DNA from: Eucommia ulmoides | Taxonomy: Eukaryota; Streptophyta; Magnoliopsida; Garryales; Eucommiaceae | DNA length: 64,000 nt | Assembly (NCBI GenBank): GCA_016647705.1 | Contig: CM028327.1 | Location: 6,147,726 to 6,211,725 of the forward strand | Reading direction: 5' to 3' | In this document: positions 47,631 to 59,310 of the stretch, in pieces | Position numbering within the stretch: position 1 is the first letter of the stretch | Layout: each line of letters starts with the position of its first letter | Made by a program: the position numbers and the translations under genes | The notes under the pieces: model-generated | What the model saw: the letters and a program-made list of their open reading frames with translations, nothing else | What the model was told of the DNA's origin: nothing | Database searches by the model: none

Positions 47631-47934
47631 CAAACTTTTATTGTAATTTGTTTTGTAGTTAAATTACTTCTCAATAAATAGAATAAAAATAAATAAAGAA
47701 GTAGAACTCATTGGAATAATCGAAAAACAAATACACGCCCCAACCTGATCATTCATCGTTATCGTATTTCAATTTAAATATTTTTTTATTTTTTATCAGA
47801 AATTCCAAAACTAATTTTCTTAAATCCACTCGAAAAACAAGATAAAAATTAATAATTATATTCCAATATCTTTGATTCGACACTCGTACTCTGATACTAT
47901 ATTACTAATATTTTTCGTTTAAGTACGAGTATTA

Positions 47935-50900
47935 AATTTGAACGAGCACAAGCTGATAAACCTTTTTAGCCCTCTATTTAAGATCATTGTGATGTCAAAG
48001 ATACTTGTCACTACATCAAAACCTCAATATCAAATATTTTATTTGGCAGTGTTATCACAAACTTTTGGGCATATTGGCATGTTGTGCCCTTGTTTTTTGG
48101 CATCCACCGAGACCATTATTCATACGTTATAGGATTGTCCCCTTGGTCTTATTTATGACAATGTCATGCAATATTATTACCTTACTAGTAATCAAATTAC
48201 TCATCATCTGGATACTAAATGGAAACATTAACACCCCCCTTTGTCAAGTTTAATATTGATGGCATTGTCAATTTTGCCACATACTGTCACAATCCGTCCC
48301 GAACACCCGTCATACTGAAGTTGGCTTGACTACAACATGACATCACCAAAATTCCAACTAAACTAATGAAATAAACTATACATACACTTAATAATACCAA
48401 CATCTATTATGGGGGACACGCCCGTCCCGTTATTTATGAACTGAAAGTATTTATCCATGAACCTTTTATAGGTTCGCCTTTGACAGCTTCTATCGAGCGC
48501 CTATATGACTCCATCACATAGCTCTACCTAGTGCCAGTAGGGGACTGACTCCTAACTATTGTATCTGCGAGTGTACTGTCATCTTAGTAAAATAATGACA
48601 CATTTTAAATATTACCATAATTAAATATGAATCAAGCATAAGTATATAAGCAGTGAAAATTAAGCGATATAGATAAGTTTCATCTAGTATAAAATCATAC
48701 CGATCACCATAATAAATAATAAATCATCCAATATAAGTAAAATACCACATCTCAAACACACACCTCAAACACACATCTCAAACACCCCACTCTACCACAA
48801 CACACACACTGGCTAGCCATAGTGATCGTTTTAACCTCACGATCGGGAGTTGCAACGGTACCGTAACATTAATAGGAATGACTTCCTACGAAATATCCAC
48901 ACCCCTTTTTGGGGAGAAATATAATCCACACCCCTTACGGGGAGAACAACCATGGCATCGTCAAAATCAAATACAGCGTCATCGAATCACAACTCAATAA
49001 ATATCGTCTAATCACCAAGTCTACCTCTTTTCTTCAAAATCAACTTTTAAATCCAAAAATCATATTTCACACTTTCTTCTAAAGAAAACGTCCGATTTTA
49101 TTAAAACTACTTTTTCGCCTTTTATTTTTAGGAAACCAGACATTTTTAGAAAAATAGATGTTTCCTATTCTCTTTTTAAAAACACGGTCTAATTCCACCA
49201 AATCCAGCGGAAATTCATTTTCAACTTTCTTTTTGAAAACTATCGAAATCCAATTTACCAACTCATTCAAATCCTGCTTGATTCATATCATTTATTCATA
49301 CAGTTTAAATAATCACATATTTCATCATATATATTCATAGAAAAATAGTTTGGCAAGAAGACAGTACACTCACCTTGATATTCGTTTTGCAAAACTGACA
49401 CTGACCGCACTCTATCGGATACCAGTGCCTGCGAACCTGTTTCCGAAACATTTGGCGACCACGAGATGGGTTTTGGATTTTCCTGGGGTGGTTTCTGCAA
49501 TTTTCCCTCTTTCCTTTTTTTTTTTTTTTTTTTTTTTCCTTTTTTTTTTCCCGTTTTTCTGTTTTGATTCTGCTCGCCCGCGCCTCTCTCTCTCCTCGCC
49601 ATCCGACCACCTTCAACGATCACTCATGCCATCGCCGGCCACCTTACACCGATCACGTCCATGAACACGACACACACCCACATGCCGCCGAAGCACACAC
49701 GACAATACACACCCACTCATCGAACATCAGCGACGATCCCGCACCTCCGTAGCGAACTACCGATAACCCACGCTGGCAACCCACAACCGACAATGAACCG
49801 AACTCACATACACACACGCTGAACGGCTGACCGAAACGCTCACCGCCGACGAACCATCCTCGGACCGGCGGACCAACCTTTTTCTCTCCTCTGTTTCTTC
49901 TTTCTTTTTCTGTTTTTGATTCCTGGTTCAGCCGACCGCCGGCGACTTCTCTCTCTCTCCCTTATTGTCGCCGACTGCCGGCGACCTAACCCCCACACAA
50001 CGACGGCGACGCACACCCACACACGACCGGACTGAACACACCGCCGGCAACGACAAAACCTTCTCCTCTCTCTCTCTCTTTTCTCTATTTTTCTCGGATT
50101 TCCTTCTGTTTTCTTTCTTCTTGATCCTTCTTACATGAGTGAATTGCATGAATTGGGTGGTTGCGTTTGATCCTAACTTGCCACGTCAAAGCCTCCGTCC
50201 GGTTCTCTACATCTCTAGCTCCCACCGACGGTTCTCGTGTGTGTGTATATATATATATATCCTATTTACATTAACCACCCCCTAATTCCTTTAAGTTCTT
50301 TATTTAAATCCCCATCCAAGTTTTTAATTTTTTTCTTAAAATCATAAATTCACCCCTTTATTTCAAAATAACACATCCTATCCCATTTTTTTTTATCTAA
50401 ATGTTAAAATGCGGCTAATAACTATACATGCGCGGAAGTTAGGGTCTTAAGGGCCCGATTCTCATCTCCACCACTTCTCTTATAGTACGTATATATAATT
50501 GCACTTAAACCCCCTTCATTTTAGTTAAGTTTATGAATTAAAACAAATTTTTATTTTAATATTTTTGAAAGTTTACCATTTGGTCCCCTAAACTTTTTTT
50601 TAAATTACATCTTTGTTTTCAAAATCCTCCCTGCTATTTTCGAAATATTATAAAAATGCAACAAAAAATATTTGTCTCTAGGAAATCGGGGTCTTACACA
50701 TACACTGTAGGTTGTGGTGGAGCGTTTTGCAATTTAGACAGGAATTGGCATATGGGTTTCTTTACTCGTCTTGGTACAATTACGATGCTAATGGAAGAAT
50801 TATGGGCAATTGGTGAAGGGTTGCTCATTGCATGGGATCTTGACTCCCGACACATTATCTTAGAACTTGATTCACAGTCGCCATTTTATCAACTAGTAGA

Positions 50901-51170
50901 AATACTCTTTCCCTTTGGTATACTAACATGATGCGTGATTGCAAGTCACTCTTGCACTGTAACCAGAGTATCTCGGTTGTTCATATATACATGAAGGCAA
51001 ATATAATGACAAATTGTTTAGTTAAGCATGCAACTTCTCAAGAAAAAATCTTTTTATTGTATAATACTTCTCCAACTTTTGTCCATGCATCACGTGACAG
51101 AGATCAAAGCGTTAAAACCACTCACGAATGTGTGGTCTACGTAAAACTGTCGTATATATAAAAAAAATGA
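47935..51170 (+). mobile_element. L1-type LINE 3' fragment, split by a solo LTR
   Basis: The left part (47935-48284) has the zinc-binding segment after the reverse transcriptase (WHPPRPLFIR region; CPLGLIYDN in a neighbouring frame). After the solo LTR the right part (50704-51170) has an RNase H domain: GCGGAFCNLDRNWHMGFFTR, ELWAIGEGLLIAWDLDSRHI, LELDSQS, ending with NCLVKHATSQ. Several frame breaks; 5' truncated. The A-rich end near 51162-51175 may be its tail. Confidence 0.72.
48285..50698 (-). mobile_element. Gypsy-type solo LTR with exact 5-bp target duplication
   Basis: 2,414 bp, from TGTAAGACCCCGATTTCCTA (minus strand, at 50698) to GGACGGATTGTGACA (48285). The 5-bp flanks CATAC at 48280-48284 and CATAC at 50699-50703 are identical. 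Long LTR with these ends resembles chromovirus (Tekay/Del-type) elements. No internal part or second LTR is present, so the rest was lost by LTR-LTR recombination, as this family is known to do. It inserted into an L1 fragment. Confidence 0.85.
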
Positions 51171-51321
51171 AAAAGTACACTAGTCAACCAATTTTTTATT
51201 TATTTATTTATCTTTTGTTGCCTAAAAAAAGAAAATAAACAAATAAAAAGGAGAGAGAATAAAGGGCTAGATATATGAGTAGATATAAAGTAAAGAGGTT
51301 TTGTGAGTGTCTCACAGTATA

Positions 51322-51517
51322 GGGGGGACGTAAGTGTAAAAAAAAAAAAAAAAAGACAGTTCGGTGCTATAAAACTCTCGTTATGCGCAGAGTTCAGGAA
51401 AGAGTCAGACCACTTAAATTTATTGTATACAGTTTTATCTTATTTTTTTTGGAAGAGGTTGTTTCTATTACTTGAATCCGTAACCTGTCACATGACAACA
51501 GGGGGGACATAAGTGTA
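51322..51517 (-). mobile_element. Au-type SINE upstream of NAXD, with target duplication
   Basis: On the minus strand: GTTGTCATGTGACAGGTTAC, GAATAGAAACAACCTCTTCC-like middle, then GTGGTCTGACTCTTTCCTGA, CTCTGCGCATAACGAGAG and a T-run. GGGGGGACGTAAGTGTAA (51322-51339) and GGGGGGACATAAGTGTAA (51500-51517) are the flanking duplication, one mismatch in 18. It lies about 25 bp upstream of the possible first NAXD exon. Confidence 0.82.
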
Positions 51518-51543
51518 ATATTCATAAATTTAATTTTTGCTAG

Positions 51544-51688
51544 ATGAGTTGCTTGCTTGAAGAGGTCCTGGCTTCCTGCCAAGTAGCCACTAGAAGCGCC
51601 ACCTCGCTTGTCCGCTTGTCTCACGGCGGCGGTGATAGGACAAAACCGCCACACACTTTCCTCGTTTTTAAGTTCTCCGTTCCTCCTG
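51544..51688 (+). other. Possible alternative first exon of NAXD
   Basis: An ATG at 51544 opens 48 codons (MSCLLEEVLASCQVATRSAT...) to a GT donor at 51689. The acceptor TTTGTTACAG ends at 51786, and splicing would run in frame through VRSNC into the NAXD start Met at 51801. It may instead be plain 5' untranslated sequence. Family members begin with something like [11 protein letters not shown], so the later start is preferred. Confidence 0.4.
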
Positions 51689-51800
51689 GTACGTTGAAAA
51701 CACGTCGATTGATCGGAAACTCTCTCTCTCTCTCCGTGTAATCAATTTAGCAATCCGACTGACGATTGGTTTAATTTTTGTTACAGTCCGATCAAATTGC

Positions 51801-54800
51801 ATGATTTTGGGTTCATCAGCTGTTATCAGGCGACTTCAGTTCCTGAATAGGTGTTCGGGAGGCTTTTTCAGCGACAAAATCAATCATCGGAACAGAATGC
51901 AATTTACGACGGTGAGTGGGTCTCTTGTGGAGACTGAAGCTTTCGAGATTGTGAGATCGATCACTCCAACCCTTGACACCAGCAGACATAAAGGCCAAGC
52001 CGGTGAGCTCTTCTTAATTTCATCTTTCTTGTCTCCGTAATTAGAATTTGTGTTCTTTAATTTCATTTTGTTTTTCAATGAAGCTGTGTGTGGTGAGCTC
52101 AGTTCTCGAATTAGTGATCCTTGAACTCTGTTTTTTGTTTTTACCGTTGTATTTTTGTTGATTTAGGGTGGGATTTCTAGGTTTAGAAACCAATTTCTGT
52201 GAATCTCTATCCAATTCCAATATAGAAGAAGGCAGTTCATAACTTCATATGCATTGGTAAATGAAATTTAGGGTTTATGATTTTCTCTTCCACTTCACTG
52301 ATCACTCAATTGATCTACCAGGGAAGATAGCTGTTGTAGGTGGGTGCCGTGAATACACAGGAGCTCCTTACTTCTCTGCTATTTCAGCTTTGAAAATAGT
52401 TAGTTCTCTTGCTCTCTTACATCATCATTTAGGCACCATTTGGTAACCTATTTTTAAGTATGTTTTAAAGTTAGAAGAAGTTTACTTTTATTGAAAAGTA
52501 AAAGCAAAAAATTGAAGTATGTATGACATTGTAGAGAGACTGCAATTGTTTTAAGTGCAAAACAAACACTACTTTTAATTTTTGCTTTGAAGTAAAAAGG
52601 TACTTAAAAAAAACGTTGCTAAACGATGCTGAGATACATGTCTAAGTTTTCTGTTATGATTCGGGTTGTCTATATCTAAAGGAAATTCTTGTCATGTTTA
52701 CCACCTTCAGGGTGCTGATTTGTCCCATGTCTTCTGTACTAAAGATGCCGCTCCGGTCATAAAAGGCTACAGTCCGGAGTTGATTGTGCACCCTATTTTA
52801 GAAGAATCCTATAATATAAGGTGATTTTTATTTTTATTTTTTTGGGTGTGGAGGAAAAGGATTAAAAAAGTTTGAAAAAAGTGAGATTTTGTATGGGCTG
52901 ACTTTTTCTCTTTTGGGAAATTTTGGTTTTAGGGATGAGGACAAAAGATCAATATCGGCCAAGGTTATTGTCGAGGTTGATAAGTGGATGGGAAGATTTG
53001 ATTGTCTTGTCATTGGTCCTGGCCTCGGTAGAGACCCATTTCTTCTGGTAAGATGTTGTTGATCAAGTCTTTTCTACCTTAAAGTTGTAATGGGAGATGA
53101 GATTGACTAAATGCTTGAATTGTATAATTTTTAGGTGTCAATTTTATATGGTTGGTTGTCCTTGATGCCTTATATATATACATATATATTAGTATGTGGG
53201 AGTCAATAATCTATATATATGCCTTGGCGATGAAATTATCAATTGAGTGTCAAAACTCGAAACCTACAATGCCAAACTTTTAGATGTGGACTCTTGTTTC
53301 TGTATTTATGTTCACTTCCCTTGTTTTCCCCACTGCATACAATAAGATTTTAACTTCATTTTTGGTTTTTTAATTTTTGAACTTGCCTAATTGGTGTATG
53401 GTGGAAAGAAAGCAACTTTAAGCCTCAATCAGATGGTAATAACCTAATACTTTTGTTGTTTCTCATCCACCGAGCATGAAAAACGTCGGTCAATTGTGAG
53501 GTACATCATATAGACATGTGAACTCGTTTTAGTTTTACTCTTACCCTTAGAGATATTGCTTAGGTCTGGCTTGAAGCATGAACTTCGCCTGCAGTTAGGA
53601 CTGGAATTATGGGATTTCTTTAGGGCATGTTTTGGATGTTTAGCTTACCTTATTTTGAAATTGCTTTACTTTTATCTTGGATGAATTGATATGTATATCT
53701 CTCAATCTATAAATGATTGTGTAAATTTAGGTATTTGGACTACTGAATGTTGAGAAATTTTTGAATCGTGAAAGGACATAATTTAAGTTTTTAATAGAAA
53801 CATTGATGCCTCAATTTTCATGTTATTTTTAATTGTTACAACCAACCTCTAAACTACAACAATTTATAGATTGTATTGTTGCAAAATGACTCCATTCACT
53901 AATCAAAGGGAAACCAAACGAGCCGTTAAATTTCCCCCCTAATATCTAAATGCCATTCTCGCCTATACTATGTTAAACTTTTCAATATCACTTTTTATTT
54001 GATATTTTGTTCACATATCTTATAATTTATCCTATCAAATACAGGATTGCGTTAGTGATATCATGAAACATGCAAGGCAATCCAATGTCCCGATGGTAAT
54101 AGATGGGGTATGATATCATTGTTTATATAGCTTTTATAATTTTGATGATTCTTGCATGTCCATATGCCCTGAACTTCAGTTCTAAACGGAGATTTTCTTG
54201 GTTGGCAATCTGAATTTTCTTCAGGATGGGCTCTTTCTTGTTACAAATTGCCTCGATCTTGTCAGCAATTATCCATTGGCTATCCTGACCCCGAATGTCA
54301 ACGAATATAAGCGCCTCGTTGAGAAAGTTTTTGGCTGTGAAGTAAGCGATATCGATGGAGAGAAGCAATTACTCTCTCTCGCCAAACAGTAAATTCTCTT
54401 CTAGTGTAGGGTTGTTTATTACACAATTCATGACTGAGTTTCTCAGCAGTCTATAAGTGGTATTTGTTTAGCGTTTCAGTTCCCATTCTTTTCCCACAAT
54501 TTGTTTTGAATATAAACGGTGATCGGGGAATAATCTGTTCTGTTCCCTGAAATTTACTCTTAAAATCTGGGATCAGAACAGAAACAGATTGTCTTTTTTT
54601 TTTTTTCTCCTTTCCGTTCCCAGTTTTCTCTGAACAGAAACAGAAATTTGGAGACAAAAAAATTCTAAACGAATGGGGCTCTAACAATCTGATTCAATGA
54701 TGTAATCTCTGTCTCCTTGATCAGGCTTGGTGGCGTTACTATTCTGAGGAAAGGAAAATTTGATTTCATCAGTGATGGAGAAATTGGTATTGCCAATAAT

Positions 54801-56887
54801 TACGTTGTTGTTTATGTTTGGTTTGATTTTCTTCTATATTTAATGTTGATAAATTACTTATAATTTTTTTTTTCGCCATTCAATATTTGGTTTATGGGCT
54901 GAACCTGCTGTGATATAAACAGTTCTTGGTTATTATGCAGTCACTTCCCTGGACATGTATGGTTCTCCCCGCCGCTGCGGTGGTCAGGGTGATATACTTT
55001 CTGGAAGGCAAGTAATTTTTTCAAATTTCTGCCGGCTTTATGAAATATAGATGATTTCTTGATGTTCAGATGCCTGAATTTCACCACCCACCCCCGAACA
55101 TCTAAGGATAATCATCTTAGGTAGCGTTTGGTTTCATGGAATTGGAGTCTCGGAATTGGAATTAGAAATCAACACATGTAAAAATTCTAAAAATTTGCAT
55201 GCCTTCTTTTTCCATTCCAATTTCTGGACTTGAATTCCGTGCAACCAAACACTACCTTATTATTTTCTTAAACATTTTCTTGTGAATGTGAATCATTTCC
55301 TCGTGTGGTCTTTTAATCATCTCATGTATTTTTTATCTATTAATTTATTGTTGAAATGTCGTTTTTTCTTTCATACCTCCCGTTTGTTTAGCGTTTTGTT
55401 GCCTGATTTTGGTTTATATTCCCACGAAACTTGGAGCAGAAACAGAAATATGGGGAAGAGAATGTTTCTGCTCTGCTCTCACATTTTTAGAACAGTATTT
55501 TGGAATTTGTTCCCAAATTTTTGTTTTTGTTTCGAGTTTTCTGGGATTATAAACAGAAATCTGAACCAGTTTGGCGAAGTCATAAGATGTTCTTATTTTC
55601 TTGGCTTATGAATTATTATCATATGATGATAAGATTGAGAAATACTTGTCTTTGGGTTACAGTGTTGCAATATTTCTATCTTGGGCTCGGCAACGTGCAG
55701 CTGAAGGAGAATTGAGCATGAACCCGACATTATTAGGGTGCATTGCCGGTGCGATACTGATGAGAAAAGCAGCGTCACTTGCTTTCGAGAGCAAGAGAAG
55801 ATCAACCGTTACTGGTGATATCATTGGCCTTCTTGGAAAAAGGTAGTAATGTGATTCATACGGAGTTTAGATCCTTTGCTTGACATATGTGTATATATAG
55901 AGAGAGAGGTCTTGGGCCTCTCTCAATTTCAAAAGCTAACTCATAAGGTGAGACTTTCTCTCACTTTTAACCTGATCACTGGTCCCTTCCACATCTGATG
56001 TGAGATAAACGCAACAATTTTTCCGTCACACGTCGAACCTTTGGTCGGCTAACTCTTGACCAGTTTTTCACTTTTTGGCTATTTGGCCAGAGGAGTTGTA
56101 ACTTGCTCTCTGATATAGTGGTCTTAGTCTTCTCTCAACCCAAAAGCTACCTCTGATATCGGACGATTGATAAAATATTTGGCATGACACGTCAATTGAC
56201 TGGGAAAAAATTCATTTATTTATTATATGAGTTGAACTCAAGATTAATTTTTTGTTTGTTTAATATTTGAGCCGAACAAAGTTTTGTTCGCGAACAACTT
56301 GAATTTTTTTAGGGAGTTTATGGACATTTTTATAATTTGGGGGGCTTATGTAAAATTTTTAAGAGATTTTAATTGATTTTTTTTTTTTTCTAAAAGTTTA
56401 AGGATAATGGTAAAAAATTTCAAAAGTCGAGGGGGCTTGAGTCGTTCCTAGGCCCTTAGTAGCTCCGTTCCTGTTTACGAATAGCTCAAATATGGGCTCG
56501 GTTATGTTCATGAACAAATTATACATGTGTGTGTCTATATATATTTATGAATATTCTATTATATTTTAGATAATTATTTTTTAAATACATGTAATTATGT
56601 GTTCGAGCTCAAAGTCAGCTCGTTTATGTTTTCGAGCTCAACTGAAACTCATTTAGCTAAGCTTGAGCTCAAACAAATTTTAACAAGTCGAGCTCGTACT
56701 TGGTATGCTGAGCTCGGATTGTTTAAACATAAAAATAATGAACAAGCTTTCATATCTATTACTTTGTCCGTTTGGGCTCGGCTCATTTATAGTCCTAATT
56801 GTGGTTCGACTATGATCACATGATTTTTACAAGTCTCCTAATGGTTTCCTCTTTTGCAGTTTGGAGGAGATATGTCCTGTCGGTTGA
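51801..56887 (+). CDS. NAXD: ATP-dependent (S)-NAD(P)H-hydrate dehydratase
   Basis: Repairs hydrated NADH/NADPH (NADHX, NADPHX) by ATP- or ADP-driven dehydration; it normally works with an epimerase. Exons: 51801-52002, 52322-52398, 52711-52820, 52933-53047, 54045-54107, 54225-54388, 54725-54786, 54941-55007, 55663-55842, 56860-56887; phases agree and give 355 aa (365 in Arabidopsis). Seen: [20 protein letters not shown] (from residue 68), [49 protein letters not shown] (ribokinase-like GGxGD with the catalytic Asp) and the end SLEEICPVG. The Arg-rich N-terminus ([18 protein letters not shown]) looks like an organelle targeting peptide; Met33 (MQFTTVSG) could serve as a cytosolic start, as is known for plant homologues. 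Intron 8 has a GC donor (GAAG/GCAAGT). Introns hold several short MITE-like repeats. No break is seen. Confidence 0.95.
52431..52625. mobile_element. Possible short MITE in NAXD intron 2
   Basis: GGCACCATTTGGTAAC at the left and GTTGCTAAACGATGCT at the right are loosely inverted. AT-rich inside. Weak. Confidence 0.35.
53048..54044. other. NAXD intron 4 (997 bp)
   Basis: Mostly unique AT-rich DNA. A possible MITE (AGGGCATGTTTTGGATGTTT near 53622; CCAAACGAGCCGTT near 53914) is too diverged to be sure of. Confidence 0.5.
54455..54680. repeat. Dispersed repeat with CAGAAACAGAAAT words, NAXD intron 6
   Basis: GTTTAGCGTTTCAGTTCCCA at the left and AATTCTAAACGAATGG at the right, with TCTGAACAGAAACAGAAATT inside. 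Related DNA lies at 55380-55580, 58413-58625 and in 62705-63300. A non-autonomous DNA transposon family. Confidence 0.5.
55133..55257. mobile_element. Short MITE in NAXD intron 8
   Basis: 125 bp; GGTAGCGTTTGGTTTCATGG at the left and GCAACCAAACACTACC at the right are inverted. Same family as the tandem pair at 22257-22527. Confidence 0.65.
55380..55580. repeat. Dispersed repeat with CAGAAACAGAAAT words, NAXD intron 8
   Basis: CCCGTTTGTTTAGCGTTTTG at the left, GAGCAGAAACAGAAATATGG and TTATAAACAGAAATCTGAAC inside. Relative of 54455-54680. It lies just before exon 9. Confidence 0.5.
56240..56810. repeat. Dispersed GAGCTC-rich repeat in NAXD intron 9
   Basis: Many GAGCTCA and TCGAGCTCAA words, ending TTTGGGCTCGGCTCATTTAT and AGTCCTAATTG. 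Relative of 19500-20055 and 43565-44140. Fills half of the last NAXD intron. Confidence 0.5.
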
Positions 56888-57850
56888 TGAAGAGAAGTTT
56901 TGACCATCAATGCTTCTCTTGTGGTCACATAAAATGGACCCTGTATGTTTTTTTTTTTTTTTTTTGTGAATTTAAGGTGTTTGAGGAACTGAGTTTTGTT
57001 AGTCAATGGGGTGGAACCACACCCACCCAATTTTTTTTAATTTTTTTTTCAAAATCGTCCAATAGATAAAAAAGTTGACTTTGGTGAACAATCCATGAAA
57101 TTAAAATTTTAGCTCATGCATTCTGCGCGCTATAATAATTTTTTCCCAAAAGTCTGAAGTTATTTTAATGTACAAAAGTTGTAATTTTTTCATATAAAAG
57201 ATTGCAGTAACTTTTACGTTGTACTATGATTTTTGGATTTTGGACAATAAATTTGGACTTTTAAAAAAATTACTGTAATACGTGAATTACATGATCTAAA
57301 CTATCAATTCCATAAATTGTTCACAAAAAAATCTAAATTTTGATCACTAGAAGTTCTCTAATGTAGAACTTAATTTACTTTCAATATATTGATAAAAAAA
57401 TAAAAAAGTATGATTTTATCTTGTTAGTACTTACATATAAAATAGAAAGTTGTGTTAAATATATTACGGAAACCTCTTGTCATTTAAGGTATATCTAGAG
57501 TTCAATTCCTTCCTTTAATATATGTGTCTACTCTCTTATTGGTTTTCAATAGTAGATTGCATAATTTGAATATTAGAGAATTATGTTGAATAACTTCATA
57601 ATTGAATGAATCAATTTTTTGTGATTTTTTTTAGTAGGGAGAGAGGGTTCCAAAAGATGAAAAATTACTGTGTTTTTTTTTGTTGGGAATTTGATAAAGA
57701 AATAAAGTGATGTTTGTCCAAAATAAATTTGTTAGACCTGATATAAAATATATAAAGTGATTTTTGTCCAAAATAAGTTTGTTGAACTTAATATAGAAAG
57801 CACAAAAGTTCTAGAGGACTAAAATTTTAAAATTCAGTATCGTTAGCTGA
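56888..57850. other. NAXD 3' UTR and intergenic DNA
   Basis: Probably 3' untranslated sequence at first, then AT-rich DNA with no feature. A loosely repeated phrase, AAAGTGATTTTTGTCCAAAA with TAAGTTTGTT, occurs near 57706 and 57757. Confidence 0.4.
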
Positions 57851-58075
57851 TTTTTTTTTTTTTTTGTTTGTTTTCAAGGTATATCCAGACTAACTTACGC
57901 ACACATCACCTCTCGGAGCGATCTTAAAAGCGTACTCCCCTATATCCGGCCGATATATTCAAGATTTAATTCCTGCAATACTCCCAAAAGACCTGGTTGA
58001 TAAAGAAAAATGACACCTTCCCATCCAACATAACTTACACCTCTTGGGTTGACCCCGAGAGTCCCTAATAATAAT
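57851..58075 (-). mobile_element. tRNA-derived SINE, family S1, third copy
   Basis: T-run at 57851-57865, then CAGACTAACTTACGCACACA, CGGAGCGATCTTAAAAGCGT, and at the right ACACCTCTTGGGTTGACCC, matching 7347-7567. The tRNA-like head is diverged. Confidence 0.55.
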
Positions 58076-58412
58076 AATTAATGCCTTGACATAAATTACT
58101 AAAATTGAGAGTGAACAAAATCAATTTGTATGCTTTTGAACTCCATCTCTAAAGCATGCATTTCAAACAAACAACAAGCACACACTAAACCCCTAATTCA
58201 CAAAGACAACTTTTTTTTGGACATAAATTAATGTTGTCAAATTTGGATTAGAAACACAAAACCCTAAAAATCTATGCCTCGGAAAAAGGTAGAAGGAAGC
58301 TCACTATAAATACATATTACACAATAATACTACAACGTTTCCTTGTGTGACGGCTGTCCTCTCACCTTTGCTGCAAACTTCTGTAAAATAACATTTCATC
58401 ACATCATCAGGC

Positions 58413-58625
58413 AACCTGAAATTTTGGGAACAAAACTGAAACATATCTATTCTTTTTCATTTTTATATTTCTGTTTCTGCTCCAAGTTTACTAGGAACAA
58501 AAATACAAAAATGTACAAAACACAAAAGTGGCATTTGATTAATTTTTTTTCCTACTCCCAATAAAATGGGATGAGAATTAAGTTGCCGTTTTGGAGTATT
58601 CTTGGAACAGAATCGCATTTCGTAA
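58413..58625. repeat. Dispersed repeat with GGAACAAAA / TCTGTTTCTGCTCC words
   Basis: ATTTTGGGAACAAAACTGAA at the left and TTCTTGGAACAGAATCGCAT at the right. Relative of 54455-54680 and 55380-55580. Confidence 0.4.
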
Positions 58626-58885
58626 CAATAATTATTCTCAAAATGTTTTTATAATTTCTCTAAACAACAAAAAAAGGCAATTGGTTCCAACTATTTCAAT
58701 GGGGTTTATTTAAAATTTTAAGGGTCAAAGTGTATTTTTCTTTTTACACACCACCACCAGAAATCACAATCTCTCTCTCACTCACACACACACAGGGGAC
58801 CAAAAAACCACCTGCTTCTGTTTTGTTCTCATTTTTTTGGGGGAAAAAAAAATGGGAACAGAATTGACATAAATTCGGGAAAAGA

Positions 58886-59206
58886 AAGCTTGTTTGGTTG
58901 AGTTTTCAAAAACAATTTTCTAAAATTTTGAAAACCATTTTTTGATCATTGATGTTGAAAACGAGAGACAATAATACTGTTTGTTCCATGAATACATCAT
59001 AGAGAATTTTTTTAGAGGAATAAAATATAACAATGTATATAAAAAATTAAAATCAAATTTATAAAATAATAAAGAAATATAATATTAAAAATAAGTGATC
59101 TAATCGATTGAGTAATGGGAAAATTGTTTTGTAAAAGCGTTTTTGAGTAATGTTGTTTAAAGCGAAATAATAGTATTTTGAATTTTTGAAAACTCAACCA
59201 AACAGA
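58886..59206. mobile_element. MITE just downstream of NF-YC
   Basis: AGCTTGTTTGGTTGAGTTTT with CAAAA at the left and TTTTGAAAACTCAACCAAAC with AGA at the right are inverted, about 320 bp apart. It lies about 105 bp from the NF-YC stop, so it may be in the 3' UTR. Confidence 0.7.
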
Positions 59207-59310
59207 CACAAAACAAACACCACTGCAGAGTGCATCAAGGGATTCATTTAAGCAGCACAAATATTCACCGCCATCAATCAGAGAGCATAATAGTGAAAAA
59301 CTCACCCAGA

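Noticed and set aside
49288-50149. Several overlapping open frames with Arg/Lys- or Pro/His-rich products
   Set aside because: They lie in the GC-rich and CT-rich part of a solo LTR; low-complexity composition explains them.
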